NCBI GenBank assembly: GCA_937926195.1
Contig: CALEXZ010000057.1
Location: 1-10,431 of the forward strand
Direction of reading: 5' to 3'
DNA length: 10,431 bases
Origin: an uncultured Actinomyces sp.
GTDB taxonomy: Bacteria; Actinomycetota; Actinomycetes; Actinomycetales; Actinomycetaceae
Made by a program: the position numbers and the translations under genes. Below, one piece after another: positions 1 to 6,703 of the stretch; within the stretch, counting starts at the first letter, position 1; each line of letters opens with the position of its first letter. The notes beneath the pieces are model-generated. The model was not told the origin of the DNA, ran no database searches, and saw only the letters and a list, made by a program, of their open reading frames with translations.

Positions 1-2
1 AG

Positions 3-197
3 GACGTGCCCAGCCCCCTCAAGGGCGCCGGCCGCGACGGCACCTTCGTGGGGCGGGTGCGTGCGGACCAGGTCTACGACGACGGTCACGGCATCTCCTT
101 CTTCGCCGTCGCCGACAACCTGCGCAAGGGGGCGGCGCTCAACGCGATCGAGATCGCCGAGCTCGTCGCCGCCGAGCTGAAGGCCTCGCGCGCCTGA
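3..197 (+). CDS. asd: Aspartate-semialdehyde dehydrogenase, C-terminal end (partial)
   Basis: Only the last 64 codons are present and the gene begins upstream of the window. The frame is open from the first bases (D-V-P-S-P-L-K..) to TGA at 195-197. The residues GRDGTFVGRVR and FFAVADNLRKGAALNAIEIAELV match the conserved C-terminus of bacterial Asd, which reduces aspartyl-4-phosphate to aspartate-semialdehyde in lysine, threonine, methionine and diaminopimelate synthesis in the cytosol. The DNLRKGAALN segment is the family's C-terminal signature. In actinobacteria asd usually follows lysC, but that region is outside the window. A GTG at position 6 is an internal codon, not a start. The stop codon is embedded in a short tandem repeat (188-234). 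Identity is firm despite the short fragment. Confidence 0.88.
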   Translation, partial: DVPSPLKGAGRDGTFVGRVRADQVYDDGHGISFFAVADNLRKGAALNAIEIAELVAAELKASRA

Positions 198-234
198 GAG
201 CACCGCGCGCCTGAGAGCACCGCGCGCCTGAGGG
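188..234. repeat. 17-bp tandem repeat across the asd stop codon
   Basis: The unit GCGCGCCTGAGAGCACC occurs at 188-204 and 205-221, followed by a partial copy from 222. Each copy contains the TGA that ends asd in the first unit, so the repeat duplicates the last coding bases (CGC GCC TGA) into the 3' untranslated region. It looks like a replication-slippage duplication. No function is evident. Confidence 0.75.
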
Positions 235-289
235 GCGCGGCACGGGCGCTGCCGTCCGCCCTCCTGCGTGCCCTGCGTGACACGTCACC

Positions 290-324
290 GTGCGGGCCCA
301 CCGGAATAGCCGGTGGGCCCGCAC
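290..324 (+). terminator. Hairpin terminator between asd and trxA
   Basis: A perfect 15-bp inverted repeat, GTGCGGGCCCACCGG (290-304), a 5-base AATAG loop, then its reverse complement (310-324). There is no T-run afterwards, which is common for actinobacterial intrinsic terminators. It would end asd transcription before the thioredoxin gene. Being symmetric, it could also act on the other strand, though no gene is seen there. Confidence 0.7.
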
Positions 325-353
325 CGTTGCACCTGCCGTCCGACAGACCTCCG

Positions 354-360
354 GGAAGGG
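354..360 (+). promoter_or_regulatory. Ribosome binding site of trxA
   Basis: GGAAGGG, 6 bases upstream of the ATG at 367. It decides the start over the longer in-frame reading from 313. Confidence 0.6.
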
Positions 361-366
361 AAGCAC

Positions 367-735
367 ATGGCCACCATCGACATCACGGGTGAGCAGTTCA
401 ACGAGACCGTCCGCGGCGAGGGCATCACGCTCGTCGACTTCTGGGCCTCCTGGTGCGGTCCGTGCCAGCGTTTCGCCCCGATCTACGAGAAGGCCTCCGA
501 GGCCAACCCGGACCTGACCTTCGCCAAGGTGGACACCGAGGCCGAGCAGGGCCTGGCCAGCGCCCTGGGTATCTCCTCCATCCCGACCCTCATGGTCTTC
601 CGCGACGACGTGCTCGTCTACCGCGAGGCCGGTGCCCTGCCGGCGAAGGCCCTCGACGCCCTCATCGTCCAGGCGCGCGAGCTGGACATGGACGCCGTCA
701 AGGCGCAGATCGCCGAGCAGCAGGGGCAGGCCTGA
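367..735 (+). CDS. trxA: Thioredoxin
   Basis: 122-aa cytosolic disulfide reductase, the usual thioredoxin length. The active site WCGPC lies at residues 29-33 within LVDFWASWCGPC, and the cis-proline that packs against it is P73 in ISSIPTLMVF. These are the defining thioredoxin-fold features. Thioredoxin reductase and NADPH would recycle it; that is family knowledge, and no reductase gene is in the window. The ATG at 367 is chosen over an earlier in-frame start at 313 because GGAAGGG (354-360) sits 6 bases before it and because 313 lies inside the terminator stem. The last 25 residues are helical and rich in Ala and Gln. It stands between a terminator and dps, with which it may share a redox or oxidative-stress role. 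Confidence 0.95.
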   Translation: MATIDITGEQFNETVRGEGITLVDFWASWCGPCQRFAPIYEKASEANPDLTFAKVDTEAEQGLASALGISSIPTLMVFRDDVLVYREAGALPAKALDALIVQARELDMDAVKAQIAEQQGQA

Positions 736-766
736 GGGCACGCCCCTCACCGTGACCCATAAGTCA

Positions 767-788
767 GTACCTCTAATAGGTGCCTCTG
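767..788 (+). promoter_or_regulatory. Direct repeat and possible promoter upstream of dps
   Basis: Two related 9-mers, GTACCTCTA (767-775) and GTGCCTCTG (780-788), are spaced 13 bases apart. Between them TCTAAT (772-777) resembles a -10 hexamer (5 of 6 to TATAAT). An inverted element ACCT-N5-AGGT covers 769-781. The stretch is clearly more A+T-rich than its surroundings and lies 15-39 bases before the dps start, so a promoter or operator is plausible. No convincing -35 element at normal spacing was found, and no regulator can be named. Confidence 0.3.
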
Positions 789-802
789 GCACAATAGGAG
801 CC

Positions 803-1288
803 ATGATGAACTCTGTCTCTGCGCCCTCCGTCCTTCCGGGCTTCACCGCCACCCCCGAGCTCACCGACGCCCTCCAGCGCGCCCTCGTTGACGTCACCGC
901 GCTGTCGCTCGTCACCAAGCAGATCCACTGGAACGTCGTCGGCGCCAACTTCCGCGACATCCACCAGGGCCTCGACGAGGTCGTCGACATCGCGCGCGAG
1001 GCCTCCGACACGCTCGCCGAGCGCATGCGCGCCATCAACGTCGTGCCCGACGGCCGGCCCGAGACGGTGGCCGACTCCACCCTGCCGACGGCCCCCGCGG
1101 ACCTGACCATCGTCGCCGACGCCGTCACCTACGAGGTCGCCGCCATCAACGCCGTCGTCACCACCCTGCGTGACATCCACAAGGTGGTCGACGAGACCGA
1201 CTCGATGTCCTGCGGCCTTATTGAGGACGTCACCCTCAAGTTGGAGCAGCAGGCCTGGTTCCTGTCCGCCCAGAACTACACCGCCTGA
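803..1288 (+). CDS. dps: Dps family DNA-protection / ferritin-like protein
   Basis: 161-aa member of the Dps branch of the ferritin superfamily. Such proteins form 12-subunit shells that oxidise and store iron with peroxide and protect DNA in the cytosol. The inter-subunit ferroxidase ligands are all visible with exact family spacing: H42 (KQIHWN), H54 and D58 (RDIHQGLDEVVD), then D69 and E73 (SDTLAE), equivalent to H51, H63, D67, D78 and E82 of E. coli Dps. Length fits the family. AGGAG at 796-800 lies 2 bases before the ATG at 803 and 5 before the ATG at 806, so the second Met may be the true start (one residue shorter). It is probably transcribed from its own promoter in the A+T-rich 760-800 segment. 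It converges on the secretion operon, with only 15 bases between the two stop codons. Confidence 0.93.
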   Translation: MMNSVSAPSVLPGFTATPELTDALQRALVDVTALSLVTKQIHWNVVGANFRDIHQGLDEVVDIAREASDTLAERMRAINVVPDGRPETVADSTLPTAPADLTIVADAVTYEVAAINAVVTTLRDIHKVVDETDSMSCGLIEDVTLKLEQQAWFLSAQNYTA

Positions 1289-1303
1289 GCCCGGTCCACC
1301 CGC

Positions 1304-1855
1304 TCAGACATCATCAGAGCGTCCCGCACCACCCGATGCCGCACCCGGCTCGGTGGGTGCGGGACGCTCCGCGTCCGCGGGATAGTCCTGGCCCGTGCGC
1401 CGGTAGTAGTCGTCCACCAGCATCTGGCGCCACCGCGGTTCCGGCGTCCACTTGCCCTCCTCGTCGAGCGACCACGGCCACGGCTCGGGCAGGGCGACCT
1501 TCTTGCCCCGTTCGACGGCGAAGCCCTCCGCCATGCGCGCGACGTCGCCCACGACCCCGACCCACATGTCGTAGGTCCTGCCCACCGGCAGCATGCAGCG
1601 GGTGAGGACGGTCGGGCTCCAGTCCTCCGGGACCGTGGGGCCAACGATCCGGGCCGCCTCCCGGGGGTCCATGACCATGAAGGGGCGGGGAACGTCGAGC
1701 GCCGTCAGCCTCGGGTGCTCGCCGTCGATGAAGCGCAGGAGGCTCGAGTCGGGTGTGCGTAGCAGCCTGAAGTCCGGGGTGCGCGCGAGCGCCGCCCCGA
1801 GGAACAGGCTGACGTGCGGCACGTCGGGCGAGACGATGGTGACGATGCGCGGCAT
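1304..1855 (-). CDS. Hypothetical protein, last gene of the type VII secretion operon
   Basis: 183-aa soluble protein that I do not recognise. It begins MPRIVTIVSP, has a mixed alpha/beta-like N-terminal 120 residues and a Trp/Pro-rich stretch (PEPWPW at 123-128, KWTPEPRWRQ at 135-144). A motif-like VDDYYRR (147-153) follows, and then a low-complexity acidic/Ala/Gly/Pro tail from about 160. It has no signal peptide, clear membrane helix or nucleotide-binding motif. The start is fixed by GAGGAG, which overlaps the eccC stop TGA 9 bases upstream, so it is translated directly after eccC. By position it is a candidate accessory factor, chaperone or cytosolic partner of the secretion motor; that is inference from context only. 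Its final 20 codons overlap an inverted repeat that probably terminates the operon. Confidence 0.75.
   Translation of the reverse strand: MPRIVTIVSPDVPHVSLFLGAALARTPDFRLLRTPDSSLLRFIDGEHPRLTALDVPRPFMVMDPREAARIVGPTVPEDWSPTVLTRCMLPVGRTYDMWVGVVGDVARMAEGFAVERGKKVALPEPWPWSLDEEGKWTPEPRWRQMLVDDYYRRTGQDYPADAERPAPTEPGAASGGAGRSDDV
1317..1369. terminator. Inverted repeat, likely bidirectional terminator for dps and the secretion operon
   Basis: A perfect 14-bp stem: GAGCGTCCCGCACC (1317-1330) pairs with GGTGCGGGACGCTC (1356-1369) around a 25-base loop. An alternative inner stem (GCACCC 1341-1346 with GGGTGC 1355-1360) is possible. It lies 28 bases after the dps stop and inside the last 20 codons of the opposing gene. 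There is no T-run on either side. Convergent genes sharing one hairpin are common, but a stem within coding sequence is less so. Confidence 0.5.
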
Positions 1856-1864
1856 GAGAGCTCC

Positions 1865-3259
1865 TCACATGCGGTTGGGTTCAGCTGGGTCAGTGACGTT
1901 GGTGGAGAAGTCGGCGATCTGGCACATCCGTGGACGGCGTCCGCGCCGGATCCACCAGCCGCGGCCGGGTGCCAGGTGCGTGGGCCGCATCCCGAAGACC
2001 TGCCCCTCGGAGCGGTCACCGTCCATGAGCAGGCAGGTGGCGCCGGTGTCCCGCAAGGCCTGGAAGGCCTGGTCGAACATGGCTGAGCCGATGCCGGCGA
2101 CAGGGCGGGCGAGGACGACGTTGACACGCAGGTCCCGGGCCGAGGGCAGGTACGCCAGCACCGGCGACAGGACACCCTGACCGCCCGCCGCGAGGATCTC
2201 GTAGTCGTCGACGACGAGGACGATCCGCGGCCCCGTGACCGGCTCGCCCGCGGCCAGCGCCTCCGAACGCGTGGCGAGCTCGGAGGCGATCGCGTTGGAC
2301 AGGCCGATGGCCGTGGCGGAGGAGGTGGCGTGTCCCCCCAGGTAGTCCTCGGGGCACGCCGACAGTGTCCCTCGGCGCACGTCATACAGCCCGATGACGA
2401 GCTCCTCGGGTGTGTAACGCTCCACGAGGGTCTCGATGACGCCACGCAGGACGGTCGTCTTGCCGCAGCCGGTGTCGCCCAGCACCACCAGGTGCGGGTC
2501 GAGTGACCCCAGGTCCAGGCTCGCCGGCTGGAGCGTGTCCTGCATGAGGCCCAGGGGCAGGAGATCGGGGGACTCCTCCGCGTCCGGCAGGCTCACGGGG
2601 TCGATGACCTCCGGCAGCAGGCGCACCCGAGACGGCGCAGCACCGGGCCACGAGCCCGCGGTCTGCCTCGCCAGCTCCTCCAGGCCGGCCCCCACCGTCG
2701 TGTACTCGCCTGCGAGCACCGGCAGCGCGACCTGCGCGAAGAGCTTGTCCTGGCGCAGGACGCGTCCGGGCATGTCCGCGCGCAGGGTCTGTGAGAGCTT
2801 GCGTGCCACGGCTGAGTCCTGGGGGTCGTTGAGCCGCAGCTCCAGCCGCGTGCCGACCAGCGGCTGCTGAGCCATGCGCAGGTCGTTGGCGCGCGACAGC
2901 GTGGTCACGACATGGACCCCGAGCCCGCCGCCGCGTCGCAGGACCTCGTCGACGAGGTCCTCCAGCTCGGGGAAGTCGGCCCGCAGGAGCCCGAGCCCGT
3001 CGAGCAGCAGCACGACGTCGGCGCTGGTGAGCTCGGGCAGCCGTCCGGCTGCGTGCTCGCGTCTCAGGATGTCGAGGGAGTCGAGGTGGTGGCGTGCCAT
3101 GACCGCCTCACGCTCGTCGAGCATCGACACCATCTCCTCCAGCACCCGGCGCATGCGCTCACGGTCTCCGCGTGTGGCGATCCCGCCGACGTTGGGCAGG
3201 GCTGCCAGGCGGCCGAGACCGCCTCCGGTGGCGTCGATGCCGTAGAAGGCCAGCCGGTG
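1865..3259 (-). CDS. eccC: EccC type VII secretion ATPase, C-terminal part (after a frame break)
   Basis: This is the continuation of the gene that starts at 5870, in a different frame. Joined at the C-run, the protein is 1334 aa, as expected for a one-piece EccC (EccCa plus EccCb). This part carries the rest of ATPase domain 2: FYGIDATGGGLGRLAALPNVGG, and Walker B VVLLLDG at joined residues 952-958, ending in Gly rather than Glu. It also carries ATPase domain 3: Walker A GDTGCGKTT at 1131-1139 and Walker B IVLVVDD at 1216-1222. Domains 2 and 3 of EccC are known to be regulatory or substrate-binding and degenerate; WXG100-type substrates bind domain 3. The frame opens with P-H-R-L-A-F-Y and has no start codon with a Shine-Dalgarno near the junction, so separate translation is unlikely. 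It ends at TGA 1865-1867, 9 bases before the next gene. Confidence 0.85.
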   Translation of the reverse strand, partial: HRLAFYGIDATGGGLGRLAALPNVGGIATRGDRERMRRVLEEMVSMLDEREAVMARHHLDSLDILRREHAAGRLPELTSADVVLLLDGLGLLRADFPELEDLVDEVLRRGGGLGVHVVTTLSRANDLRMAQQPLVGTRLELRLNDPQDSAVARKLSQTLRADMPGRVLRQDKLFAQVALPVLAGEYTTVGAGLEELARQTAGSWPGAAPSRVRLLPEVIDPVSLPDAEESPDLLPLGLMQDTLQPASLDLGSLDPHLVVLGDTGCGKTTVLRGVIETLVERYTPEELVIGLYDVRRGTLSACPEDYLGGHATSSATAIGLSNAIASELATRSEALAAGEPVTGPRIVLVVDDYEILAAGGQGVLSPVLAYLPSARDLRVNVVLARPVAGIGSAMFDQAFQALRDTGATCLLMDGDRSEGQVFGMRPTHLAPGRGWWIRRGRRPRMCQIADFSTNVTDPAEPNRM

Positions 3260-5870
3260 GGGGGGACAGGCATATCGCGGCGGAGGCCGCGAGCGTCCAC
3301 AGGAAGGTCGTGCGTCCCGACTGGGGGGCGCCGAGGACGGAGATGTGACCACCGCCGACGCTGAGATCGAGCTCCCACTCGTCCTGACGCTGGTGGGCCG
3401 GGTCGTCGACGAGGCCGATCGGCACGCACAGCCTCCCGTCGTCGTCGGGCGCGGCGGTGGTGAGGGACGTCGGACCGCCGCTGAGGCGCTGGCGCAGCAC
3501 GGCCTCCAGGCTCAGGCGCCGTGGCAGCGGCTCCAGCCACACCGGAACGAGTGCCGGCGCGACCTGGGCGAGCTGGTCGACGACGGCGTCGACGACGGTG
3601 CGCCGCACCGAGTGGCCCTCGGGGATCTCCTCCTCCCCGGACGGTGCGGTGGGGGTGTCGGCCAGCCCGTTGTGGACCGGGAGGATGAGCGGCTCCTTGG
3701 TCTCGACCTCCTGCGGGGCGTCCTCCAGCTCCAGCTCGTCCGCGGGGCCGGAGACGTAGCCGGAGCGGAAACGGGTGAAGACCGTCGTGTCGACCTTGAG
3801 GTAGCCGTACCCCGGTGAGGCGGGCAGGTGGAAGGCGTCGTTCGAGCCGATGACGGCTGAGGACTCCGACTCGGTGAAGGTGCGCAGGCAGATCCGGTAG
3901 GACAGGTACGTGTCGAGGCCGCGGAGCTTGCCGCCCTCGATGCGTTGGCTGGACAGCAGCAGGTGCACGCCGATGGACCGGCCGATCCTCCCGATCGTCA
4001 GCAGCAGGTCGACGAAGTCCGGGTTGGCGGTGAGCAGCTCGCCGAACTCGTCGATGATGAGGAACAGGTGCGGCATGGGCGGCATCTGCGGGTTCCGCTC
4101 GCGCAGGCGCCGGTAGTGGGTGATATCCGGCGAGCTGCCGGCGTCTCGCAGCTGCCGCTGGCGGCGGAGCACCTCCCCGGCGATGGAGGCGCGAGCCCTC
4201 TCGATGAGGTTGGCGTCGTCGGCAAGGTTGTCCATGAGGCCGACGACGTGCGGCAGGGTCGCGAAGGGGGCGAAGGCCGCGCCACCCTTGTAGTCGACGA
4301 GGATCATCGCCAGGTCCTCGGTCGGGTGGGTGGTGGCCAGCGCCGTGACGAGCGTGCGCAGGAACTCCGACTTCCCTGAGCCCGTCGCCCCCACGCACAG
4401 GCCGTGCGGCCCCTGACCCAGCTGGGCGGACTCCTTGAGGTCCAGCAGCAGGGGCCGGCCCGTGTCGTCGGAGCCGATGGGCACGCGCAGGAAGTCGCGG
4501 GGCGAACGGCGGCGCCAGGCCGTCGTCACGTCGATGGCCAGGGGGTCCTCGACCCCGAGCAGGTCCTGGAGCGAGGTGGACTCGGTGGAGACCTCCTCCC
4601 GCTCAGCGACCCGCCCCAGGCTCAGGGGGGTGAGCGCACGCACGATGCCCTCGGCGAGCGCGCAGCCCATAGGGTCCGGGACGCACGTGACGCTCGTGAC
4701 CGGCAGGGTGCCGGGGCGTGGGCTCCCGCGCAGGTCCTCAACGAGGATCGTGCTGTCAGGGCGGACCGTGAGCCGGACGGCGGGGTCGCTGGGCTCGTGG
4801 AGCCGGTCGGTGACGAGATGGATCTCGGTCATGCCGATGTCTCCGGCACGCACACCCGAGTCCGGCAGGGTGATCTCCTGTGCCGCCCCACCGTCCTCGA
4901 CGACGGCCAGGAGGCGTGGGCCGTCGATACGGGCTCGGGCGCCGGGGCGCCGGAGCGTACGGGCGACCACCTGAGAGGCGGCCACGAGCTCGGGCTTGAG
5001 GATGTCGCTGAGCTGCTCGACGTCGGGGGCGGTGCGCCGCATAGCCACCGGTCCGTCGAAGACCCCGTGGATCCTCAGGTGCGGCAGCCGTGACAGGCAG
5101 TCCCAGGCGGGGGCTGCCGCAGGGCCGTAGGCCAGGGCGACGTGAAGGTCCTCCGGCGCGTGCAGCACGGCGGCCTGCACGAGCAGGGTCCTGGCCAGGG
5201 CCCGGGTGGCCTTACGCGGGCCGACGACGGAGACGAGCCCGGCACCGTCGAGGTCAAGGACGACCGGGGCCGAGCGCAGCACCCGGTGGGCGTTGACGAC
5301 GGTGTGCACCTGCTCGTTGAGGATCGGGTCGCTCTCTGTGGGGGACGCCGACGGGGAGCCTGTGGCGAGGGTGACGGGGACGTCTCCCACGCCGCAGCGC
5401 AGGCTGAGGAAGTCGAGGTCACCGCGTCGACGTTCCCAGCGGCGTTCTGGCGCGGTGGCCAGACGTGCGAGAGCCTGCGGTCCCGGGTGGGTGGCGGTCA
5501 GGTCCCGGCGCAGCCGGTCAGCGAGCGCGGTGGCGCCCTCGTCCGCGGCGATGAGTCTGTCGAGATACTGCTCGCGCTTGGCGGTGCGGGACCGGGCGGC
5601 GCTGAACCGGCGTGAGAGCAGGGCCGAGAGCATAGCGACGGTGGTGACGACCATCATGACCGCTCCCAGGAGCGCAAAGATCGGGTTGGAGCGCAGGACC
5701 GTCATCATGAGCATCGACGATCCCGCGCCGATGAGCGGGATGAGCATCTGGAAGGGGAAGCCCTGTCCGACCCCGGTGTCCGCCAGGTGCGGTGGGTCGG
5801 GAACGAGCACCGGCTCCGGCAGCTGCGCCGGGGGCACGATCCGGCCTGGCCGGTGGATGACGTCGATCAT
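3159..5870 (-). CDS. eccC: EccC type VII secretion ATPase, N-terminal part (ends early by frameshift)
   Basis: FtsK/SpoIIIE-type motor of the ESX/type VII secretion system, anchored in the inner membrane. The start ATG at 5870 overlaps the upstream stop (ATGA) and follows GGGAGG at 5 bases. Residues about 40-85 form two membrane helices. A linker domain leads to ATPase domain 1, with Walker A GATGSGKS at 494-501 and an intact Walker B with DE at 607-608 (LFLIIDEFGE). This is the catalytically active domain in the family. Domain 2 begins about 840 with GAPQSGRTT (847-855), where Arg replaces the P-loop Lys. At residue 870 a run of seven C shifts the frame, and translation runs into about 33 Arg/Pro/His-rich nonsense residues to a stop at 3159-3161. 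As sequenced, the product is 903 aa and lacks half of domain 2 and all of domain 3. Confidence 0.93.
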   Translation of the reverse strand: MIDVIHRPGRIVPPAQLPEPVLVPDPPHLADTGVGQGFPFQMLIPLIGAGSSMLMMTVLRSNPIFALLGAVMMVVTTVAMLSALLSRRFSAARSRTAKREQYLDRLIAADEGATALADRLRRDLTATHPGPQALARLATAPERRWERRRGDLDFLSLRCGVGDVPVTLATGSPSASPTESDPILNEQVHTVVNAHRVLRSAPVVLDLDGAGLVSVVGPRKATRALARTLLVQAAVLHAPEDLHVALAYGPAAAPAWDCLSRLPHLRIHGVFDGPVAMRRTAPDVEQLSDILKPELVAASQVVARTLRRPGARARIDGPRLLAVVEDGGAAQEITLPDSGVRAGDIGMTEIHLVTDRLHEPSDPAVRLTVRPDSTILVEDLRGSPRPGTLPVTSVTCVPDPMGCALAEGIVRALTPLSLGRVAEREEVSTESTSLQDLLGVEDPLAIDVTTAWRRRSPRDFLRVPIGSDDTGRPLLLDLKESAQLGQGPHGLCVGATGSGKSEFLRTLVTALATTHPTEDLAMILVDYKGGAAFAPFATLPHVVGLMDNLADDANLIERARASIAGEVLRRQRQLRDAGSSPDITHYRRLRERNPQMPPMPHLFLIIDEFGELLTANPDFVDLLLTIGRIGRSIGVHLLLSSQRIEGGKLRGLDTYLSYRICLRTFTESESSAVIGSNDAFHLPASPGYGYLKVDTTVFTRFRSGYVSGPADELELEDAPQEVETKEPLILPVHNGLADTPTAPSGEEEIPEGHSVRRTVVDAVVDQLAQVAPALVPVWLEPLPRRLSLEAVLRQRLSGGPTSLTTAAPDDDGRLCVPIGLVDDPAHQRQDEWELDLSVGGGHISVLGAPQSGRTTFLWTLAASAAICLSPPPAGLLRHRRHRRRSRPPGSPAQRRRDRHTRRP
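3259..3265 (-). other. Seven-C homopolymer carrying the eccC frame break
   Basis: On the coding strand the text is CTGTCCCCCCCACCGG. Upstream the gene reads C-L-S-P in one frame; downstream it reads H-R-L-A-F-Y-G-I-D in the next. With six C the joined text is S-P-H-R-L-A-F-Y, which aligns without a gap to the T-P-x-x-V-x-F-Y pattern at this point of EccC proteins. So one extra C explains everything. It may be a sequencing error, a real mutation, or a slippage site. Confidence 0.85.
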
Positions 5871-6703
5871 GAGTCCTCCCGCGGGCCTGCGGCGTCGATG
5901 AGACAGGCGGCCAGGCGCGCCAGCGCCACGCCTGTGGGACGCTCGATGAGGCCGGGCGCGGTGGTCTGCGTCGCCGTCGTGCGTGCGAGGACCGAGTCGA
6001 AGGGGATGAGGACCTCCTGCTCACGCAGCCTGGGGATGAGGACGGGGCCGGGCGCGGTGGCGACAACGGCATGGAGGAGGCGGGGACGACGGGGCGCCTC
6101 GGCCAGAGGCGTGCTGAGGACGGCGATGCGCTCGCGTGTGGCCTCGACGTCCTCACGGGTGGCTCGGGAGACCAGGACGAGCGAGTGGACGTGGTGGGCA
6201 GCGGCGAGCACGTGGGCGTTGTGCATGGGTGCCGTCTCGGTCAGGACCGTGTCATGGAAGCGGAACAGCTGGGAGCGGATGGTCTCCCACTGCGGCGGGC
6301 ACAGGTCCCGCCAGACGGGCAGACGCAGGCGCCCCAGCAGCCTGTCGGGGGTGATGCCGACGATCGCGTGCGCCTGGGCCGCCGAGCCGGGGGCCTCGCC
6401 GCCGGACGGTGGGGACCATGACGGCGCCTGCGGGTCCTGGGGGTGCTCGGAGGCGTCGAGCAGCAGCCCGGGCAGGCCGCGGGTGCGGGTGAGGAGCGCG
6501 GCGAGCTGGATCGCCGTCGTGCTGGAGCCCACCCGCGGCGCCGTCGGGATGACGAGACAGCGGCAGGCCAGCGGTAGGACGCGACGTAGCCGCAGGTCAA
6601 GGTCCTGAGCCTGGGCGCGGCTGGTGGCGCTGCCGGTGAGGATGAGTCCGGCCGCGTCGAGCAGGCGGCTCCAGGGCCGGGACGTGCGGGTGCTGCGGCT
6701 CAT
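5867..6703 (-). CDS. MinD/ParA-like protein with degenerate P-loop, type VII secretion accessory
   Basis: 278-aa protein between eccD and eccC. It resembles the SIMIBI (MinD/ParA, EspI-like) fold proteins that often accompany ESX loci: a first strand and loop CLVIPTAPRVGSSTTAIQLAALL (about 49-71), then the LLLDAS strand (79-84), where MinD proteins have the D of the switch region. The P-loop is degenerate: the TAPRVGSSTT text lacks both Walker lysines of KGGxGKTT, so ATP binding is doubtful. Further along, HSLVLVSRATREDVEATRERI fits the strand and helix after the switch region. No membrane helix. ATG 6703 is chosen because it overlaps the eccD stop by ATGA; an in-frame GTG at 6748 has no ribosome site. 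Its stop overlaps the eccC start. A role in regulating or localising the motor is inference. Confidence 0.7.
   Translation of the reverse strand: MSRSTRTSRPWSRLLDAAGLILTGSATSRAQAQDLDLRLRRVLPLACRCLVIPTAPRVGSSTTAIQLAALLTRTRGLPGLLLDASEHPQDPQAPSWSPPSGGEAPGSAAQAHAIVGITPDRLLGRLRLPVWRDLCPPQWETIRSQLFRFHDTVLTETAPMHNAHVLAAAHHVHSLVLVSRATREDVEATRERIAVLSTPLAEAPRRPRLLHAVVATAPGPVLIPRLREQEVLIPFDSVLARTTATQTTAPGLIERPTGVALARLAACLIDAAGPREDS

Noticed and set aside
277..288. Inverted repeat GTGAC-AC-GTCAC as a CRP/GlxR operator
   Set aside because: The half-sites GTGA and TCAC are 4 bases apart, while the CRP-type site needs 6; it is also directly before a terminator rather than a clear promoter.
139..1128. 329-aa open frame on the - strand across trxA and dps
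   Set aside because: It lies antisense to two well-identified genes; its sequence is low-complexity Arg/Ala/Gly typical of GC-rich shadow frames.
3250..3270. A programmed ribosomal frameshift as the main explanation of the eccC break
   Set aside because: No known EccC uses one and no stimulatory structure was identified; an extra base in a homopolymer is simpler. It is kept only as one option in the finding.
3064..4398. 444-aa open frame on the - strand, inside eccC
   Set aside because: Third frame of eccC, Arg/Pro-rich; the Walker motifs of EccC are in the other frame at the same bases.
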